Shown here piece after piece: positions 60,627 through 64,000 of a stretch of 64,000 nucleotides of DNA. A program made the translations under genes and the position numbers. Under the pieces are notes generated by a model, which was not told the DNA's origin, ran no database searches, and was given only the letters and a program-made list of their open reading frames with translations. Every line of letters begins with the position of its first letter. The first letter of the stretch is position 1. The DNA is from Candidatus Zhuqueibacterota bacterium (lineage in GTDB: Bacteria > Zhuqueibacterota > Zhuqueibacteria > Thermofontimicrobiales > Sulfurfontimicrobiaceae): NCBI GenBank assembly GCA_016927835.1, contig JAFGMA010000045.1, forward strand, positions 1-64,000, written 5' to 3'.

Positions 60627-61337
60627 CTAATCCTTCACACAACGGACGGAGTAGCCATAATGAATATTGCCACTGACACGACTTGCAGCTTCCGCATCGT
60701 GCTGGAGAGCGCGGAACCACGCTAAAAGAGACGTGCGCTCCGTAGAACTCCAAAAGAGCGCCAACCTGCCTTTGCTTTGGAATTCACCCTCGACAGCTCG
60801 GGTTCCGGCAGGCAAAGCGGACAGACCGCTGGAGTTGGTAGCGCCTGTGTTAGGTTGTTCCCAGTGTGTCGTTCCTATTTTTTTCATTTTGGCGCCGGCA
60901 ACAGCCTCACCTCCGAGATAATCTGTCAGTGCTTTCCACTCGTCATCTGACGGTGCGTGCCAACCCTCTGGCGCCAGACAGCGGGGATCGTTGACCGCAT
61001 ACCAGTTGTAGAGATGCCCATAAGTTTCGGAGTTCGCTGGATCATTGTCATAGCTGCAGTAAGCTCCCGTTGTGAGGCTCACCCAGGCGCTGTCATCGGT
61101 CACATTGGGAATGGCATCCCCGTTGCGGTAATGGGTCACTTTCAGGTTTTCTTTCAGCCACCATTGATTGCCGATTTTTACTATTTGATAGGTATTCCCA
61201 TCAACGTCCGTAACCGCTGCTGGCGCCTCTTCGGGTTCGGTAGGATTGCTATCCTTCTTATCGCATGTCATTACACAAAAGCCAATTGAAATGATCAGAA
61301 TAAAGAAAAACGCGTCGATTGTTTTTGGTACTCTCAT
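60627..61337 (-). CDS. FISUMP-domain lipoprotein
   Basis: The second ATG (61337) is preferred because the GGAGG ribosome site overlaps the first one at 61349. The 236-residue product has a lipoprotein signal ('ISIGFCVMTC') and a Fibrobacter succinogenes major paralogous domain: 'VTDVDGNTYQIVKIGNQWWLKENL' (split by eye into VTDVDGNTYQ and IVKIGNQWWLKENL), 'GHLYNWYAV', 'APEGWHAPSDDEW', 'LSALPAGTR' and 'SVRCVKD'. The fold is that of formylglycine-generating-enzyme/C-type-lectin-like proteins; function unknown, surface-exposed in FCB bacteria. A terminator lies between it and the upstream regulator gene, so it has its own promoter somewhere in 61338-61424. Confidence 0.85.
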   Translation of the reverse strand: MRVPKTIDAFFFILIISIGFCVMTCDKKDSNPTEPEEAPAAVTDVDGNTYQIVKIGNQWWLKENLKVTHYRNGDAIPNVTDDSAWVSLTTGAYCSYDNDPANSETYGHLYNWYAVNDPRCLAPEGWHAPSDDEWKALTDYLGGEAVAGAKMKKIGTTHWEQPNTGATNSSGLSALPAGTRAVEGEFQSKGRLALFWSSTERTSLLAWFRALQHDAEAASRVSGNIHYGYSVRCVKD

Positions 61338-61417
61338 CTGCGCCTCCATTGTTGAGTTATAGAGTGATTTCTGTTTGCTGCATTTATAAGCAATTCAAAG
61401 CGCATGCCACACAGCTT

Positions 61418-61459
61418 GAAATAAAACAGCCCGTTAATTTCCGGGTTTAACAGGCTGTT
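61418..61459 (-). terminator. Rho-independent terminator of the sigma-54 activator gene
   Basis: AACAGCCCGTTAA pairs with TTAACAGGCTGTT (one mismatch) around CCGGG. Read on the minus strand the stem is followed by TTTTATTT. It lies about 160 bp after the stop codon of the regulator (61617). On the plus strand an A/T-rich tail follows as well, but no plus-strand gene ends here. Confidence 0.75.
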
Positions 61460-61616
61460 ATTAAATAAATAAAACAATGATTTAATTTTGCATGAAATCT
61501 TGTGGGAGATGAGAATATTATAGCAAATGAACTATAATTATAGCAAGCAAACTAGAGGGCTTTTTTTAATGAGGATGACTAATGACTTTGACTTAATTGA
61601 AATTAGGCGTTAGCAT

Positions 61617-63139
61617 TTATTTAAAATTGTGCGGATCGATTCCATAGCGGGTCATTTTACTATGGAAATTTGCAAAATGGATCCCGGCTGCTTTGGCTGC
61701 CTGGCTGATATTTCCTTTCGCTGTTTTCAAACAATCCAGGATAAATTCGCGTTCGAACGTTTCGATGACGCGCTGCTTGGCAATCTTAAAGGATGAGGGA
61801 TTTTCATCGGAATTTGAAACAATTGCGTCCTGTTGTATTTCGGCAGGCAAATGATGCGGTTCGATTGATCTTCCTTCGGTCATGATGACCGCGTGCTGAA
61901 TGATATTTTCCAATTCACGGACATTACCCGGGAAGTCGTGCGCTAAAAGACATGCCTCAGCGCGTTCTGAAATTTGCAGATCATTTTTGCTGTATTTTTT
62001 ACTGAAAACGGTCAGGAAATGTCGGACGAGTAAGGGGATGTCGCCTTTACGACTCCTGAGGGGAGGCACATTGAGCTTAATGACATTCAACCGATAAAAT
62101 AAATCTTCCCGGAATTTTCCTTCTTTAACAAGTGCTTGCAAATTTTTGTTGGTCGCGGCAACAACGCGAACATCGCAGTAACTAATCGTGTTGCTTCCCA
62201 CCCGGGAATATTCTCCTGTATTCAACACCCGGAGCAATCTCACTTGCAGTTCAGGAGACATCTCACTGATTTCATCCAAAAAAATGGTGCCTCCCTCGGC
62301 AGATTCGAACCAACCTTTTTTGTTCGCGATTGCACCGGTAAAAGCGCCGCGAACGTGACCGAAAAGATCGGATTCCAGCAAATTCGCCGGAACGGCACCG
62401 CAGTTGACTGGAATAAATGATTTGCTTCGCCGCCTGCTATTGATATGTAGTGCGTGCGCGATTAATTCTTTTCCTGTTCCGCTCTCGCCCTGGATGAGAA
62501 CTGTCGCGTCCGTATCTGCCACTCGGGAAATCGTTTGAATATCGCCACCATTTCAGGATGATGCCCAATGATGGCATCAAAGCCGTACTTGTTTCGGAGT
62601 TCATTTTCAAGCAGACTGAAATGATTGAGTAATTTTTTCTCTCGCAACGCAGTGTGGGCGGCAAGTGAAATAAAATCGCTAAAGCTTTCAGCGAACTGAC
62701 ATAAGTCCGGCGTGAAGGCAGCCTCCTTTATCCGATTATCAAGATAAACCACGCCAAAGATATTATTATCATGACAAAGCGGTAGGCAGAGCACGGACAA
62801 CAATTTCAAACGGGCAGTACTGCGACTTTTTTCCAGCTTTCTATTGCTCATGGCATTATCCAGACAAATAGAATCGCCACTGTTTTTTACGCCATTTATA
62901 ATGGTTTGGCTGATTTCGAATTCCGGATTTTCAAGCGATTCCTTGTTCAGATTGCGGTACGTTTGAAATAATGGCTGAACGTTATCATCGAACAGGATGA
63001 TTAGTCCACGTTCAGCATTGGATATTTCGATAACCTCATCGAGCGCAATCGTTAAAATCCGGTTAACATCCGATTCTGAAAGTACCCGTCTGCCGATGGC
63101 GAAGAGCTGTTGGAGGAAATTGTTGTGAATCATAGGCAT
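61617..63139 (-). pseudogene. GAF - AAA+ (sigma-54) - Fis transcription activator, frameshifted
   Basis: The start is ATG 63139 ('MPMIHNNFLQQ') behind GGAG. An N-terminal GAF sensor domain (about 10-170) runs into 'LRNKYGFDAIIGHHPEMVAIF', here the frame breaks near 62537-62540; adding one T to 'ATATTC' restores 'QTISRVADTDATVLIQGESG' in the next frame. The AAA+ domain is then complete: Walker A 'GESGTGKE', the sigma-54 contact 'GAFTGA', Walker B 'GTIFLDEI', and a C-terminal Fis helix-turn-helix ('NISQAAKAAGIHFANFHSKM'). Such proteins switch on sigma-54 promoters in answer to a small ligand. With the frameshift no full-length activator is made; read error or recent mutation are the options. 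It may have controlled the adjacent TonB receptor or lipoproteins. Confidence 0.85.
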
Positions 63140-63187
63140 TATTCGGAAGTCTCCGCAATTCAATTCAGTGTAATCGATCGAAATAAA

Positions 63188-64000
63188 TTAAAAGCCAACC
63201 TCAAAACCAAGCCGCACTGTCATGGGTGGTTGAAATTTATAAGGTTCAAGATAAGTTGCATTTTCACTTAACTGGTTGCCTTCAGAATCGGCGATGAGGT
63301 AGTGGCGTTGCTCGATATCAACGACGTCCCTTTGACTCGCTAAGTGGAATATATCCAAAATAAGACGTTGATAGCCAAAACTTCTAATCGCCTTATTCAG
63401 ATTATAGCTAAACCTGAAATTCAAATCCCAAATTGATGGTGTTCTGCCCGCAGTACCTCTTTTCACCAGGAACGTGTGAAAGGGCGTTCCCCAAACAGAT
63501 CCGCCAAACTCATTCAAAGGCGTTCCGGTTTGCCATGAAAAAAATGAGCCAATCGATAAACCGAAGTCAAAGGCATAAGAACCGATAAATTTAAATGAAT
63601 GTGTTCGGTCATTTGGCAATAAGCCTGTGCTATTCGGCAATTGTTCAACCCGACAGAGCGTTCTTGTCGAATTGGGAAATTCAAGCCGATGTTCAGCATC
63701 GTAAACACCGCTGTAATTTCCGTAATTTCGAGATAATACATACGAATCGATAAAATTAAACCTTTGATTTCCGGTTCTTTCCAGATTCACTTCAAATGAA
63801 GTATAGCTGCGGGTAAACTTCGAAAATTCACTTAGCTCTCACTTTCCGGGATTTCCGAACAGGATGTTATTATTCTCATCAACTATACTTTGAATCACCT
63901 GACCCAATACCCGATATGTACCATTAACACTGATTTTAAGATTGCCGGCAATTTCTCTGTCGTAGCCCATCAGAAATTCATCCACATACTGACCTTCTAG
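63188..64000 (-). pseudogene. TonB-dependent receptor, C-terminal part, with in-frame opal codon (runs off the window)
   Basis: The frame read from the window edge gives 'VDEFLMGYDREIAGNLKISV ... GTYRVLGQVIQSIVDENNN ... FGNPGK', then TGA (63841-63839), then 'ELSEFSKFTRSYTSFEVNLE' and a barrel end ('LDIFHLASQRDVVDIEQRHY', 'VRLGFEVGF'). This matches the last third of carboxypeptidase-regulatory-type TonB receptors; the GxELSEF segment around the stop suggests GGA changed to TGA. The start and plug lie outside the window. One nonsense codon in an otherwise clean barrel means a recent pseudogene or a base error. Confidence 0.75.

Noticed and set aside
61338-61616. Sigma-54 (-24/-12) promoter before the FISUMP lipoprotein
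   Set aside because: TGGCA and TTGC elements occur, but the GG to GC distance is 15, not 10 bases. The 60401-60626 gap was checked also without a match.
1-64000. CRISPR arrays, tRNA or rRNA genes, transposases, phage genes
   Set aside because: No regularly spaced repeats, cloverleaf-like sequences, rRNA segments or recombinase motifs were seen on either strand.

Overview
The window (about 47-48 % GC by eye, no rRNA or tRNA seen) looks like a chromosome piece from a Gram-negative bacterium of the FCB superphylum, most likely a Calditrichota/KSB1-like lineage. The reasons are secreted proteins ending in an 'NYPNPFNP' FlgD-like/type IX-type C-terminal domain, a PorV/PorQ-family outer-membrane protein, several TonB-dependent receptors with carboxypeptidase-regulatory N-domains and no SusD, a FISUMP-domain lipoprotein, and frequent TTG starts behind good Shine-Dalgarno sequences. 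The taxonomic call is inference.

Layout. (1) 0.3-6 kb: a secreted, C-terminally anchored TPR-CHAT protease-like protein converges on an ECF-like sigma factor / zinc-finger anti-sigma-TPR pair; together they could form a periplasmic proteolytic signalling module. (2) 6.4-9.8 kb: two secreted proteins with PNPFNP tails, one a ChbG/YdjC deacetylase. (3) 9.8-12.9 kb (minus) and 19.3-25.6 kb (plus): two paralogous sugar ABC importers (binding lipoprotein plus two permeases, no ATPase). The first is followed by the deacetylase; the second is framed by a GH4 enzyme and a GH63-like hydrolase. (4) 13.5-18.1 kb: a two-component system and a TonB-type outer-membrane barrel with 11-bp direct repeats in front of it. 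(5) 18.1-19.1 kb: a decayed beta-propeller fragment and a frameshifted Nif3-like gene. (6) 25.6-27.5 kb: a 700-bp regulatory region and a GntR-HTH/LacI-effector regulator. A 19-bp motif occurs twice in front of this gene and once in front of the Nif3-GH4-ABC-GH63 block, which makes a local regulon likely. (7) 27.6-36.6 kb: TonB receptor, giant secreted protein, PorV-like protein and PpiC/SurA-like lipoprotein, apparently an export/outer-membrane module. (8) 37-39 kb: a PNPFNP-tailed protein made of two repeats of one domain, with its own promoter region and a strong terminator. (9) 39.3-56.8 kb: an island of secreted glycoside-hydrolase-like proteins (GH20/GH67-type N-domain, two tandem beta-propeller-DUF4091 paralogues, a GH42-like protein, a DUF4838 lipoprotein) and a GH36-like gene interrupted by an in-frame amber codon. 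(10) 57.7-59.6 kb: a polytopic membrane protein of unknown function. (11) 59.8-64 kb, minus strand: two small lipoproteins, a frameshifted GAF-sigma54 activator, and the 3' part of a TonB receptor with an in-frame opal codon.

Taken together this is a polysaccharide/oligosaccharide scavenging region: secreted and surface hydrolases release sugars, TonB receptors and ABC importers take them up, GH4 and GH63-like enzymes process them inside, and the GntR/LacI protein and two-component system sense the substrate. Four genes carry a single disruptive change (two indels, two nonsense codons). Either they are young pseudogenes or the assembly holds residual errors; raw reads would decide. Dispersed palindromic repeats of several widespread types sit in the intergenic gaps.
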